A DNA stretch of 64,000 nt from Sphingomonas aracearum (GTDB lineage: Bacteria; Pseudomonadota; Alphaproteobacteria; Sphingomonadales; Sphingomonadaceae), in contig NZ_QQNB01000002.1 of the NCBI RefSeq assembly GCF_003345355.1, positions 558,001 to 622,000 of the forward strand. The letters are read 5' to 3'. A program made the position numbers and the translations under genes. The notes beneath the pieces are model-generated. The model had not been told where the DNA came from. It was given only the letters and a program-made list of their open reading frames with translations, and made no database searches. This document shows, in pieces, positions 34,059 through 43,628 of this stretch; the stretch's first letter is position 1; each line of letters begins with the position of its first letter.

Positions 34059-37000
34059 ATGTTCGCCAAAACCACTGGGGCGTCGCTCGCCGCGACGCTG
34101 CTGATGACGACTGCCGCCTATGCGGCGCCCGTGATGCCCGCTGCCGAGCGGCGCTTTGATATCGCGTCACAGCCGCTGGCCGGCGCCCTCACCGACTATG
34201 GCCGCCAGGCCGGCGTGCAGATCTTCTTCCCGCGCGCCTCCATCGCCCATCTCCGCTCGGGCGGCGTTCGCGGCCAGATGAGCCGCGAGGCGGCGTTGCG
34301 CCGGCTGATCCTGGGCAGCGGGTTGCAGGTCCGCAGCGACGATGGGCGGACGGTGGTGCTGGGCGTGGCACAAGGGGCCGAAACCGCCCGTGCCGCGACC
34401 GTGGCGCTGCAACTGCCCGACGCGCCCGCCGGATCGGGCATGCAGGACAACACCGCTCTCGCCGGCGAGGAAGCCCAGACCGATCAGGAGATCGTCGTCA
34501 CCGGCACGGTGCCGCTGGAGGAGGAAAAGGCGCTGGAATGGAAGCGGCGGCAGATCGGCACCAATGCCGTGATGTCAGGCGAGACGATCGCGCGCCGACC
34601 GGGCGGCAACATCGTCGACATCCTGGCGGTGCTCCCCGGCGTCACCGCCTATGCCGATATGGGCCTGGGCCAGGCGGCGACGGGCGAGGCCGAATATGTG
34701 TCGATCCGCGGCATCGACTCCAGCTACAACGCCTATTCGATCAACGGCATGCGCGTGGCCGAGGCGGATCCCGCCACGCGCGCGCTCTCGCTCAAGATGG
34801 TCGCCCCCTATGGCTTGCGCTCGGCCAGCGTGTCGAAGACCCCGAGCGCGTCGGACTATGGCGATTCGATCGGCGGTACCGTCAACATCGATACGCCCGA
34901 CGGCTTCCAGTACGGCCGCCGCCATTTGAAGGTGACCGGCGGCGCGAATTACAACGATCGCGCGGATCGGCTGGGCTTCAAGGCCTTTGGCGGCGTCGGC
35001 CAGGTCGAGCTTGGCGGCATCTTCGGCGCCAACGAGAATATCGGCTTCTACGCCACCGGCTATTACGAGCAGCGCAAATCGGCCGCGGAGAGCACCGAGG
35101 CGATCCAATATGTTCCCGCCACCGCCAATGCCCCGCGCGACGAACTGACGCCGCAGGGCGTTCGCTTCGACCTCTATGACTCCTCGATCACCCGCTATGG
35201 CGGCAACTTCTCGCTCGACTTTCGCGACGACGGCTTTTCCGCCTTCATGCGGGGTTCCTATGGCCACTACAACGTGTCGTCGGTCGATGTGCAGCACAGT
35301 CTGACCTCTTCGGTCCTCGCGCAGATCGGCGCGGCGCCGCAATATGACGCCAATGGCAATTACCTGCCGCTCGGCACGCTGGCAGGCAGCTATTTCCAGG
35401 CGCGCGACCAGATCTCGCAGCTCGCCACGATCCAGGGCGGCGCCGACTTCGCCGTGGCGGACAAGCTCAGCATGTCGCTGCGCGCCTCCTATGGCTATGG
35501 CGAGCAGCGCCGGCCGAACTATGCCGAAGGCAGCATGTACAGCGACACCAGCCTGCTGATCGACAGCGCAGGCAATCCGGTGGGCGGCGCGACCATCGAC
35601 ACCTCGGACCCCACCAGGATCGGCCTGACCTTCATGGACCCGGCCTATCGAGACCGCATCCTCAGCGCGGAGTCGATCCGCGTCTGGAAGTTTCAGGGCC
35701 GCGACGTGAAGTCGGACGACAATCTGTTCGAATTGAAGCTGGACATGGATTATGCCGCCGGCGGCGTGCTCCAGCACCTGAAATGGGGCGCGAACCTCAG
35801 CGTCTCGGATCGTGCCCAATATGATCGCGGGCTGCTGGGCAACAATGGCGACAATTTCGTCATTCCCGCCGCCGATGGCAGCCGGCCGGGATCAACGGCG
35901 GCGGTGGGGCCGACGGCGGGGTCGCTGGCCGGCCGCAACATCGATTTCATGAACGGCAACTATCCCGATTTCCGCTTCTACGATCGTGCCTATTTCGAGA
36001 ATGCGATCCTGCCCTACGCTTATTCAAACCAGTTCACGCCGGACGGATCGCCGAACCCGGGCTATTACACGGTCAACGATTACAACCGGAACACGGTAAC
36101 CGGCACCGAGACGGTCTATGCCGCCTATGTCCAGGGCGATGCGATGCTGGGCCCGGTCCAGCTCGTCGCCGGCCTTCGCTTCGAGCACACCGATTTCCGT
36201 GCGACGCACTGGGTCACGGTGACCGACAGCGCGGGCGCCTCGCCGAACGACACCGGCTATTTCACCAGCGACGGTAATCGCTACAACCAGTTCCTGCCCA
36301 GCCTGAACCTCGCCTGGCGCCCGAACGATCGCATGGTGGTGCGCGCCGCGGCCCGCCGCAGCTTCGCCCGTCCTGCCTTTGCGCTGATCGCCGGTCCCGA
36401 GACCTATGGCTATAGCACCCTGCCCGGACAGGAGAACCAGCTGCTGTTCGTCAATCGCTCGAACCCCGATCTGAAGCCTACCGAGGCCACCAATGTCGAT
36501 CTGGGCGCGGAATGGTATCCGGATCGCAGCGCCGTCATCGAAATCGCGGGTTTCTACAAGCACCTGACCAACTTCGTCTTCACCGCCAGCGCCACGGGCA
36601 GCACGCCGAGCGCAAGCAACGGCGCGGATGTGATCGGCGGCATCACCTACACCATGCCCGAGAACGGCAACGCCGCCGACCTCTACGGCGTCGAGTTTCA
36701 TGCCCGGAAGCAGTTCTTCGAACTGGGCGGGTTCCTCGGCGGCTTCGGCGTTGAAGGCTCGGCCACGCTGCAGGACAGCAAGGCCGACAGCGGCCTGGCC
36801 GGCCATGGCAAGACCGTGCTGCCCCGCGCGCCGCACGTGATCTACAATGCCGAGCTGTTCTACGAGCGGCCGGCCTTCTCGGCCCGGCTCGCCTGGCAAT
36901 ATGTCGGCCGCCAGCTGCTCAGCCTGAACAACCAGCTGGACACCTATCTCCAGCCCAATCGCCAGCTGAACTTCAACGCCACGTATCGCCTGACGCCGAA

Positions 37001-37163
37001 CTGGTCGATCTCCGGACAGGTGCAGAACATCCTGAACCAGGAGAGCTTCTACAAGACGATGGGCAAGTCCACGCGCTATCTCGGCACCCAGGATGGCGGC
37101 GGCAACGGCTCCTATGTGGAAACCGGCCGGTTCTTTAAGCTGACCACCTCGTTCCAATGGTAA
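34059..37163 (+). CDS. TonB-dependent receptor with STN signalling domain
   Basis: The 1034-residue outer-membrane protein has a signal peptide ending AYA, an STN domain (about residues 31-105: FDIASQPLAGALTDYGRQAG through LQVRSDDGRTVVLG), a TonB-box-like EIVVTG near residue 145, a plug domain (MSGETIARRPGGNIVDILAV, YVSIRGIDSSYNAYSINGMR), and a long beta-barrel ending FKLTTSFQW. The STN domain marks it as a transducer that signals to the FecR/FecI pair upstream. The ligand is unknown, but the overlapping genes downstream suggest a phospho-ester or related organic compound rather than only a siderophore. Confidence 0.93.
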   Translation: MFAKTTGASLAATLLMTTAAYAAPVMPAAERRFDIASQPLAGALTDYGRQAGVQIFFPRASIAHLRSGGVRGQMSREAALRRLILGSGLQVRSDDGRTVVLGVAQGAETARAATVALQLPDAPAGSGMQDNTALAGEEAQTDQEIVVTGTVPLEEEKALEWKRRQIGTNAVMSGETIARRPGGNIVDILAVLPGVTAYADMGLGQAATGEAEYVSIRGIDSSYNAYSINGMRVAEADPATRALSLKMVAPYGLRSASVSKTPSASDYGDSIGGTVNIDTPDGFQYGRRHLKVTGGANYNDRADRLGFKAFGGVGQVELGGIFGANENIGFYATGYYEQRKSAAESTEAIQYVPATANAPRDELTPQGVRFDLYDSSITRYGGNFSLDFRDDGFSAFMRGSYGHYNVSSVDVQHSLTSSVLAQIGAAPQYDANGNYLPLGTLAGSYFQARDQISQLATIQGGADFAVADKLSMSLRASYGYGEQRRPNYAEGSMYSDTSLLIDSAGNPVGGATIDTSDPTRIGLTFMDPAYRDRILSAESIRVWKFQGRDVKSDDNLFELKLDMDYAAGGVLQHLKWGANLSVSDRAQYDRGLLGNNGDNFVIPAADGSRPGSTAAVGPTAGSLAGRNIDFMNGNYPDFRFYDRAYFENAILPYAYSNQFTPDGSPNPGYYTVNDYNRNTVTGTETVYAAYVQGDAMLGPVQLVAGLRFEHTDFRATHWVTVTDSAGASPNDTGYFTSDGNRYNQFLPSLNLAWRPNDRMVVRAAARRSFARPAFALIAGPETYGYSTLPGQENQLLFVNRSNPDLKPTEATNVDLGAEWYPDRSAVIEIAGFYKHLTNFVFTASATGSTPSASNGADVIGGITYTMPENGNAADLYGVEFHARKQFFELGGFLGGFGVEGSATLQDSKADSGLAGHGKTVLPRAPHVIYNAELFYERPAFSARLAWQYVGRQLLSLNNQLDTYLQPNRQLNFNATYRLTPNWSISGQVQNILNQESFYKTMGKSTRYLGTQDGGGNGSYVETGRFFKLTTSFQW

Positions 37164-38287
37164 GGCGGCGGCGCGCGCTGCGCTTGCTTGCGGCGGCGCT
37201 GCTGTCGCTCGGTCTGGCCGCTCCCGCGCCTGCGCGGGAGGCGGACCAGGTCGAGGGCCTGCCGGGTTCGCTGCGCCTCGATCAGGTGCAGCAGCTCGGC
37301 TCGCACAACAGCTACAAACACTATCCCTCCCCCGCCGCGCAGGCGCGGATCGAGGCACTGGCGCCCGAGCATCGGGATGGCCTCGATTACGGCCATCCTC
37401 CGCTGGAGGCGCAGCTTTCGCTGGGTATCCGCCAGATCGAAATCGACGTCGCGCCCGATCCGCAGGGCGGCCGCTATGCCACGCCCTACCAGCTCCTCGC
37501 CAGGGCGGCGCACGGGGCGATGATGGCACCGGGCGCCAAGGTGCTGCACTTCCCGCAAATCGACTTCGAGAGCCATTGCCTCAGCTTCCGCGACTGTCTG
37601 GCGGTGCTGCGCCGCTGGTCGGACGGACATCCGGGGCATCTGCCGGTGACCGTGCTGGTCAACGCCAGCGACTTCCCGCCGATCGCTGGCTTCTGGCTGC
37701 AGGACGCAAAGTTCGAGGCGGGCGATCTCGACGCGCTCGATGCGGACATCCTGGCGATGATCGGCCGCGACAAGCTGATCCGCCCGGACGACGTGCGTGG
37801 GACCCGCGCCACGCTGGCGCAGGCGGTCCGCGCCCATGCGTGGCCCAGGCTCGATGCCGCGCGCGGGCGCTTCCTGTTCGTGCTGGACGGAAACGAGCGG
37901 CATTACGCCCTCTATCGCGCCGGCCATCCCTCGCTGCAGGGGCGCGCGATGTTCGGTTACTACCCCGAAGCGGATGCCGAAGCGGCGATCTTCAACATCC
38001 AGGAGCCACGCGGGCATGAAGCGGAGATCACGCGTCTGGTCCGCGCCGGCTTCCTGGTGCGCACCCGTGCCGATGCGGACACCCGAGAGGCGCGCAGCAA
38101 CGATCGCACCCGCCTCCATGCCGCGATCGCTTCGGGCGCGCAGTTCGTCAGCAGCGACTATTATGACGGCGTCCCCAATCCGCACGGCTATGCCTATCGC
38201 GCCGCGCTGCCCGGCGATCGCCTGCGCCGCTGCGATCCGGTGACGGCGCCCTGCTCCATGCAATCTCGCTCGAAACGAGGAAAATGA
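37157..38287 (+). CDS. Phosphatidylinositol-specific phospholipase C-like protein, Ca2+-dependent type
   Basis: The 376-residue protein has a signal peptide ending APARE, then LDQVQQLGSHNSYKHYPSPA with His50, the catalytic His of the PI-PLC TIM barrel, and IRQIEIDVAPDPQGGRYATP carrying the metal-binding acids. Further blocks (PVTVLVNASDFPPIAG, GRFLFVLDGNERHYALYRAG) fit the Ca2+-dependent bacterial family (PF16670 type). It overlaps the TonB receptor gene by 7 bp and the next gene by 4 bp, so it is in one operon. It probably cleaves a phosphodiester in the periplasm. Confidence 0.85.
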   Translation: MVRRRRALRLLAAALLSLGLAAPAPAREADQVEGLPGSLRLDQVQQLGSHNSYKHYPSPAAQARIEALAPEHRDGLDYGHPPLEAQLSLGIRQIEIDVAPDPQGGRYATPYQLLARAAHGAMMAPGAKVLHFPQIDFESHCLSFRDCLAVLRRWSDGHPGHLPVTVLVNASDFPPIAGFWLQDAKFEAGDLDALDADILAMIGRDKLIRPDDVRGTRATLAQAVRAHAWPRLDAARGRFLFVLDGNERHYALYRAGHPSLQGRAMFGYYPEADAEAAIFNIQEPRGHEAEITRLVRAGFLVRTRADADTREARSNDRTRLHAAIASGAQFVSSDYYDGVPNPHGYAYRAALPGDRLRRCDPVTAPCSMQSRSKRGK

Positions 38288-39828
38288 TGTTCGACCTGCT
38301 CGCGCTTGCCGCCTCCGCCGCCCTGCCCCAGCCCACCCTGCCGCAGGTCGTCCCCTCGCCCGCGGCGGCGCAGCCGGACGCTTCGGGTGACCTGGTGCTT
38401 TCGGGCACGTTCACCGATGCCGATCGCGGCAGCTATCGCGAGCTGCCGTTCGATGTGCCCGCCGACGTCACCAGGATGACGATCGAGATGGAGGGCGCCG
38501 ATCCGGCCAAGGGCATCTATCTGGTGCTCGGCCTCTACGATCCGCAGCGCGAGCGCGGTTGGGGCGGCGCGATCAAGCCAAGGATCACCATCGCTGAGAC
38601 CTTCGCCTCCACTTCCTATCTGCCGGGGCCGCTGCCGGCAGGGAAATGGCGCCTGAGCGTAGCGGTGGCCTTCCTGCGCCCGGGCGCGGTCTCGCCCTGG
38701 AAGCTGCGCGTCCATTTCGATCGCGGCCCGGCCGCGCAGCAACTGTCGGCCACGCCGCTCAAGGCCGGTGCCGGCTGGTATCGCGGCGACTTCCACACCC
38801 ATACCGGCCACAGCGATGCCGTGTGCCGCAGCGAGCCCAGCCGCAATCCCGTCCCCTGCCCGGTCTATTTCACGCTGCAGGCGGCCCGGGCGCACAAACT
38901 CGATTTCGTCTCGGTGACCGATCACAACGTGACCTCGCACATCGCCGAGCTGGCGACGATCGCGCCCTATTTCGACGGACTGCTGACGATCCCCGGCCGC
39001 GAAATGACCACCCAATATGGCCACTACAATCTGATCGGCGTGACCGATTTCGTCGACTTCCGCGTCGGCCCGGTCGGGCACAAAGACATCAACGCGATGT
39101 TCGATGCCTCAAAGGCCACCGGCGCCCTGGTTTCGATCAATCATCCCGAAATCCCGACCGGCGAGAATTGCCTGGGCTGCGGCTGGTCGGCGCCGGGCAC
39201 CGATTATAAAAAGGTCGGCGCGATCGAAGTCGCCAATGGCGGGATCGCGGCCGAGCATGGTGACAAGTTCGACGACGGCGAGGGATCGGGTACGGCCTGG
39301 TGGGAAAAGCTCCTCGACCAGGGCTTTCACCTGACCGCGATCGGCGGCAGCGACAATCACGACGCGATCGATGGCCGCGCCGGCAGTTCGCCGGTGGGCG
39401 CCCAGTCGGCGGTCGGCACGCCCGCGACCGTGGTGCATGCCGCCGAACTGTCGCAGGCCGGCATCCTCGCCGGCGTGCGTTCGGGTCGCGTGTTCATCGA
39501 TCTGGAAGGCGCGCATCCCGAGCGGCTGCTCGACCTGTCGGCCAGCGTCGCCGGCGGTCCGGCAGTCGCGATGGGCGGTACGCTGCACCGCCGCGCGGGG
39601 CGGCCGATCCGAGGCACGGTGCAGGTCAAGGGTGCAGCGGACCACCGCGTGGATCTGATCGTCGACGGTCGCCACGTCGCGCTGCCGGCGGGCGGACAGG
39701 TCGTGGGCTCCGACGCGGCCGTGCCCTTCACCATCGCCGCGGGCGACAAGGCGCACTGGATCCGCGCCGATATACGCACCGCCGACGGCCGCCGCGTGCT
39801 GATCGGCAACCCGATCTATGTGGAGTAA
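38284..39828 (+). CDS. CehA/McbA family metallohydrolase (PHP domain), exported
   Basis: The 514-residue protein has a short signal region, a beta-rich N-terminal domain (to about 155), and a PHP hydrolase domain beginning WYRGDFHTHTGHSDA (His171, His173) with SVTDHNVTSH, LTIPGREMTT, VSINHPEIP and IGGSDNHDAIDG supplying the metal ligands. A beta C-terminal domain follows. CehA and McbA act on carbaryl ester, and relatives hydrolyse phosphoesters. It overlaps the PI-PLC gene by ATGA, so both should act on the same imported substrate. Confidence 0.87.
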   Translation: MMFDLLALAASAALPQPTLPQVVPSPAAAQPDASGDLVLSGTFTDADRGSYRELPFDVPADVTRMTIEMEGADPAKGIYLVLGLYDPQRERGWGGAIKPRITIAETFASTSYLPGPLPAGKWRLSVAVAFLRPGAVSPWKLRVHFDRGPAAQQLSATPLKAGAGWYRGDFHTHTGHSDAVCRSEPSRNPVPCPVYFTLQAARAHKLDFVSVTDHNVTSHIAELATIAPYFDGLLTIPGREMTTQYGHYNLIGVTDFVDFRVGPVGHKDINAMFDASKATGALVSINHPEIPTGENCLGCGWSAPGTDYKKVGAIEVANGGIAAEHGDKFDDGEGSGTAWWEKLLDQGFHLTAIGGSDNHDAIDGRAGSSPVGAQSAVGTPATVVHAAELSQAGILAGVRSGRVFIDLEGAHPERLLDLSASVAGGPAVAMGGTLHRRAGRPIRGTVQVKGAADHRVDLIVDGRHVALPAGGQVVGSDAAVPFTIAAGDKAHWIRADIRTADGRRVLIGNPIYVE

Positions 39829-40099
39829 GGCCGGCCGTAGGCAACTCGCCATGCCGAAAGGCGAAGGCTGCGTGACAGAATCATCTGCGCTGTCACGCCC
39901 ACTTGTCGAGCAACGCCGGGGCGCGCTCCCGACGTGCCTTGGCCGCAGGACTAAGCACGCCCCAGTAAATCCTGGCAAGGTCCTCGCGCCGCCTGATCCG
40001 CGATGAAGATTGCGGTCGTTTCGATGTTGCTCGAGCGGCCGATGCAGTTGCCGCACGACCTCTATCCCGACATCCAGGCCGGGCCGCCGGCTCCCTCCT

Positions 40100-40756
40100 T
40101 CAGCTGGCGGGCGCGCCGATAGTGATCGTCCCGCCGAGCGGGCCGTGCTGCTCTGCGCACCGGACGAGGAAGCCGGCGACCGACCGCCGCGACACCGTCT
40201 CGAACGAGGACCAGCTGTCGCTCTTGTCGACAAGGGCAATCTCCTCATCGGCGTCTGACAGCCCCGGTGGGCGCACGATCGTCCAGCGGATCCCGGATCG
40301 CGCGATCGCCGCCTCGGCCTGCACGTGGTCCAGATACGCCGCGTGGATGCTGCTCAGGCGCAGGATGACGCGGAAGAGAAGCGCGTGGCGCCGGCGGTCG
40401 GCACCGACGCCGAACGCACTCATGTAAATCAGGTGCTGCGGCCCCCCGCCGATCGCCGTGATGGTCGCCTCGGCAACACGCCGAAGAAGGTCGGCCGGCG
40501 AGGTGCGCCGCGCGAACAGGCTCCTGGAGGCGCGGTTCTGCCCGAGACAGGAGATGATCGCATCACAGCCCTCGATCGCCGGGCGGAGGAATGCCGGATC
40601 GGTCAGATCACCGACCTGGCTGAGGAGGCGCGGCTCGTCGCTGGCCTCCCGGAGCGGCGATCGCGACACCGCGACGACGCGATGATCGTGAGCGAGAAGC
40701 CGTTCGACCGTCAGCCTGCCGGTCGCGCCGGTCGCGCCGAGCACCGCGATCCTCAT
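40100..40756 (-). CDS. NAD(P)-binding oxidoreductase, atypical SDR
   Basis: The 218-residue protein starts MRIAVLGATGATGRLTVERL, with the GxxGxxG motif, and contains CDAIISCLGQNRAS, HLIYMSAFGVGADRRR and SGIRWTIVRPPGLSDAD. This is the NAD(P)H-binding atypical SDR layout of anti-sigma/nmrA-like and flavin reductase-like proteins. The ATG at 40754-40756 was chosen over the longer frame to 40783. It is divergent from an HxlR regulator, which probably controls it. The 271-bp gap before it (39829-40099) has no gene I trust. Confidence 0.85.
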   Translation of the reverse strand: MRIAVLGATGATGRLTVERLLAHDHRVVAVSRSPLREASDEPRLLSQVGDLTDPAFLRPAIEGCDAIISCLGQNRASRSLFARRTSPADLLRRVAEATITAIGGGPQHLIYMSAFGVGADRRRHALLFRVILRLSSIHAAYLDHVQAEAAIARSGIRWTIVRPPGLSDADEEIALVDKSDSWSSFETVSRRSVAGFLVRCAEQHGPLGGTITIGAPAS

Positions 40757-40812
40757 GCTGGAAGGCTCTTGTCGGTCGTCCATGTCATCCGGTCACTCCT
40801 TGCGAACAGTAT

Positions 40813-41274
40813 GTGCGTAAGGATAAAAGGATGCCTTCCGGCCGCAAGAACGCAGGATTTTCTACCTTGGGCACATCCATGATCGCAGAGCCCCCCGTTG
40901 CTCCCGCATCCGGCACGGCGTCCGAATGCAAGGCGCTCGGCCAGATCATCGACCGCATCGCGGACAAATGGGCCGTGATGGTGGTGGGGCACCTGTCCCA
41001 GGCGGAATCGCTGCGGTTCAACGGCCTGATGCGGGCGATCCCCGGCGTGTCGCATCGGATGCTGACGCTCACGCTGCGCGGGTTGCAGCGCGACGGGATC
41101 GTCAGCCGGACGGCTTTTGCCACCATCCCGCCACGGGTGGACTATGCGCTGACGGCGCTCGGTCGCTCGCTGACCGAGCCTTTGTCGCAACTGGCGCTGT
41201 GGGCGGGCGATCACCAGTCGGAGATCGAGGCGGCGCGCCAGCATTATAACGACGAGGCCGCGCGCGACGATTAG
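40813..41274 (+). CDS. HxlR-family transcriptional regulator
   Basis: The winged-helix domain shows CKALGQIIDRIADKWAVMVV, RFNGLMRAIPGVSHRMLTLT, LRGLQRDGIVSRTAF and PPRVDYALTALGRSL, the complete HxlR pattern with one N-terminal Cys. Start codons at 40813, 40831 or 40879 are all possible; the last gives a length nearer the family norm. HxlR proteins often sense electrophiles or redox change through that Cys. The divergent oxidoreductase is the likely target. Confidence 0.9.
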   Translation: MRKDKRMPSGRKNAGFSTLGTSMIAEPPVAPASGTASECKALGQIIDRIADKWAVMVVGHLSQAESLRFNGLMRAIPGVSHRMLTLTLRGLQRDGIVSRTAFATIPPRVDYALTALGRSLTEPLSQLALWAGDHQSEIEAARQHYNDEAARDD

Positions 41275-41295
41275 CGGGCGGGCGCCTGCACCGGG

Positions 41296-42276
41296 TCAGT
41301 TCCTGAAATAGGCCGGTCCTTCCAGATCCTCGCGCAATGTCGGGCCAACCGGGGTCCAGCCGAGTTCGCGTCGAGTGCCATCGCTGGCGACCGGGTTGTC
41401 GGTCGCGACGAAGGGCGCGGTGAAGCCGAGCTGCCGGCGTGCTTGCGCCGATGTGCCGGCGCGCACGGGAAGGCCCAGGCGCTTGCCCATGATCGTGGCG
41501 ATCTCGCGGTAGCTGAGGCCGGGATCGCCCACGCCGTGGTAGACGCCGCCGGCCGCGCCCTGTTCGAGCGCCAGACGGAACAGCGTCACCGCGTCGCCGT
41601 GGTGGACGCCGGTCCAGCGCTGGGCGCCATCATCGACGTAGAGCACTTCACCCTGCTTGCGCGCGGCCTGGGCGAGCTGCGGGATCAGCCCCGTGTCTCC
41701 CGACCCGTGCACCGCCGGCGCAAGCCGCACGATGGAGGCGCGTACCCCGCGCTCCGCCCAGCGCCGCACCCGTGCCTCGCTGACCGAGCGGACATAGCCG
41801 GCCGAGTCCGGGTTCGGCCCGTCCGCCTCCGTCGCGGCGCGGGACGCCTGGTGGCCAGGCGCCCCCGCGACGCCCATGGTGGCGAACGCCGTCACCAGCG
41901 GTCGACCCGAGCCCTCCAGCGCCATGCCGATAGCGTCCAGCGCCGCATCGTTGGTGGCGGTGATCGCCCGCATCATGCGCGGCACGGTTCGCCACGGCGC
42001 GCCGCCCAGCACCGCACCGAGCAGGCGCCCGAGCGGAAGGTCGCCCGGCGAGAACGTGTAGGCGAGATGGATCACGCCATCGGCTGCGCCTGCGGCCCGC
42101 CGCAGCGTGTCCGGCTCCTTCAGGCTGCCACGGTGCGGCTGCACCCCGATCGCGCGCAGCCTGTCGGCCGCCGCGTCGGTCCGGGCCAGGCCGATCACCT
42201 CGTGCCCCTGCGCCAGCAGGTCCCTGGCAAGCGCCGGGCCGATAAAACCGGTCGCGCCGGTGAGAAACACGCGCAT
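41296..42276 (-). CDS. SDR family oxidoreductase (extended type)
   Basis: The 326-residue protein starts MRVFLTGATGFIGPALARDL and has the NAD(P) motif GATGFIG, GVIHLAYTFSPGDLP, and a late YHGVGDPGLSYREIATIMG segment as in NAD-dependent epimerase/reductases. The usual catalytic YxxxK is replaced by a region GYVRSVSEARV, so the catalytic set is not fully clear. It diverges from an AraC gene that probably regulates it. The frame upstream to 42570 is a shadow. Confidence 0.87.
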   Translation of the reverse strand: MRVFLTGATGFIGPALARDLLAQGHEVIGLARTDAAADRLRAIGVQPHRGSLKEPDTLRRAAGAADGVIHLAYTFSPGDLPLGRLLGAVLGGAPWRTVPRMMRAITATNDAALDAIGMALEGSGRPLVTAFATMGVAGAPGHQASRAATEADGPNPDSAGYVRSVSEARVRRWAERGVRASIVRLAPAVHGSGDTGLIPQLAQAARKQGEVLYVDDGAQRWTGVHHGDAVTLFRLALEQGAAGGVYHGVGDPGLSYREIATIMGKRLGLPVRAGTSAQARRQLGFTAPFVATDNPVASDGTRRELGWTPVGPTLREDLEGPAYFRN

Positions 42277-42382
42277 ATCGTCCTCCGTCGTTGCTTGGCG
42301 AGGTAGATATCGCGCACCGGACGTTCTATGCGTGATCGACCCGAACTCTGTTTCGATCGTCCGTAACCGATGGTGGCCCGAC

Positions 42383-43279
42383 ATGGACGATGATCCCCTG
42401 TCCGAAGTGCTGGCGTTGGTGAAGCCGCGCTTCTCGGTGGCCGCCGCCCTCGATGCAGGCGGGCGCTGGTCGATCCAGTTTCCCGGCGAGAACCAGATAC
42501 GACTGCAGGCGGTCATGAGTGGCGACTGCTGGCTGGAGGCGGATGATCTGGCGCAGCCGATCCGGCTCAATGCCGGCGACTGTTTCCTGTCGGTCGCCGG
42601 ACGGTTCCGCCTCGCGGGCGATCTCGCGGCGCCTTCCGTCCCCGCCTATCCGATCTTCGCGGCCAAGCGCGGCGGGGTCGCCGTCCATCAGGGCGGCGGG
42701 GCGTTCCTGGGGCTGGGCTGCCTGTTCGCGCTGGACGATGCCCATGCCCGACTGCTGGCGGAACTGCTGCCGCGCACGATGCTGATCGAAAGTGCCCGGG
42801 CGCAGGCACGGCTGAGGACCCTGCTCGACCGGATGTTCGAGGAGGCGCGGACGCCTCGCCCCGGTAGCCGGCTGGCGATGCAGCACCTGTCGCAGATGAT
42901 CCTGATCGAGGCGCTGCGGCTGCACATGGCGGACGACATGGCGCCAGCCACCGGCTGGCTCGCCGCCTTCCGCGATCGCCGGCTGGCTCCCGTGCTCGCC
43001 GCCGTCCATCATCGGCCGGACCATCGCTGGACGCTCCAGGCGCTTGCCGCTTGCGCCGGCATGTCGCGCACCAGCTTCGCCGCCTGTTTCCGCGAGATGG
43101 TGGGGCTTGCGCCGATCGAATACCTCACCCGATGGCGGATGCTGCGGGCAGCGGACGCGCTCCGCACCGGGAGCGACAGCGTCGCCGAGATCGCCCGCGC
43201 CGCCGGTTACGCCTCGGAAAGTGCATTCGGCGTCGCCTTCAAGCGCGTCATGGGCCGGTCACCCCGACGCGGGATCTAG
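42383..43279 (+). CDS. AraC-family transcriptional regulator with cupin sensor
   Basis: The 298-residue protein begins MDDDPLSEVLALVKPRFSVA and has a cupin-6 sensor domain (WSIQFPGENQIRLQAVMSGD) and a C-terminal pair of HTH motifs (WTLQALAACAGMSRTSFAAC, FREMVGLAPIEYLTRWRMLR, SVAEIARAAGYASESAFGVA, FKRVMGRSPRRG). The ATG at 42383 is the family start; the frame is open from 42107. It is divergent from the SDR gene, a common regulator-target pair. Confidence 0.92.
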   Translation: MDDDPLSEVLALVKPRFSVAAALDAGGRWSIQFPGENQIRLQAVMSGDCWLEADDLAQPIRLNAGDCFLSVAGRFRLAGDLAAPSVPAYPIFAAKRGGVAVHQGGGAFLGLGCLFALDDAHARLLAELLPRTMLIESARAQARLRTLLDRMFEEARTPRPGSRLAMQHLSQMILIEALRLHMADDMAPATGWLAAFRDRRLAPVLAAVHHRPDHRWTLQALAACAGMSRTSFAACFREMVGLAPIEYLTRWRMLRAADALRTGSDSVAEIARAAGYASESAFGVAFKRVMGRSPRRGI

Positions 43280-43411
43280 CCACCCGCGATCCGCCGCAGC
43301 AGTTCCTCAAGCAGCAGGCGCTCGCCGGAGAGAGCACGGTCGCTTCTTCAAGGCGGGCGCGGACTCCGGAGACCAGGCTGGCGATCCCTGCGCCTTCCCC
43401 GCCATCTTTCC

Positions 43412-43610
43412 TCAGATCGGGCGGGCATCCTGATAGAATGCGAGCATCCGTTCGTGCAGGCGCCCGGTCCCGCGCAGCGCCAGCTGCCGCCTTTTGCCGA
43501 ACGTCGCCCCCTCGATCAGCCCGCAGGCCTCGGCGGCCTTGACGACTCCTTGGACGATCTTGTCCTTCGCCCCGCGCGCCTTCGCGGCGGCAGATCGCTT
43601 CAGGGACCTG
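43412..43610 (-). pseudogene. Possible regulator gene remnant, C-terminal part
   Basis: A minus-strand frame without an in-frame start codon reads KDKIVQGVVKAAEACGLIEG, then RRQLALRGTGRLHERMLAFY and ends QDARPI. The residue pattern is protein-like and resembles the end of a regulator or small enzyme, but the front is missing. A stop codon lies upstream. It is probably a decayed gene in the gap between the AraC and SDR genes. Confidence 0.3.
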
Positions 43611-43628
43611 CCGCCGCGCCGAGATCAA

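Noticed and set aside
34575-35819. 414-codon minus-strand frame inside the TonB receptor gene
   Set aside because: Antisense shadow; the plus strand carries a continuous recognised receptor.
39893-40000. Minus-strand peptide RREDLARIYWGVLSPAAKAR that looks like the end of a real protein
   Set aside because: No start codon or upstream domain could be tied to it and I could not name a family, so it is not listed as a gene; it may be a remnant.
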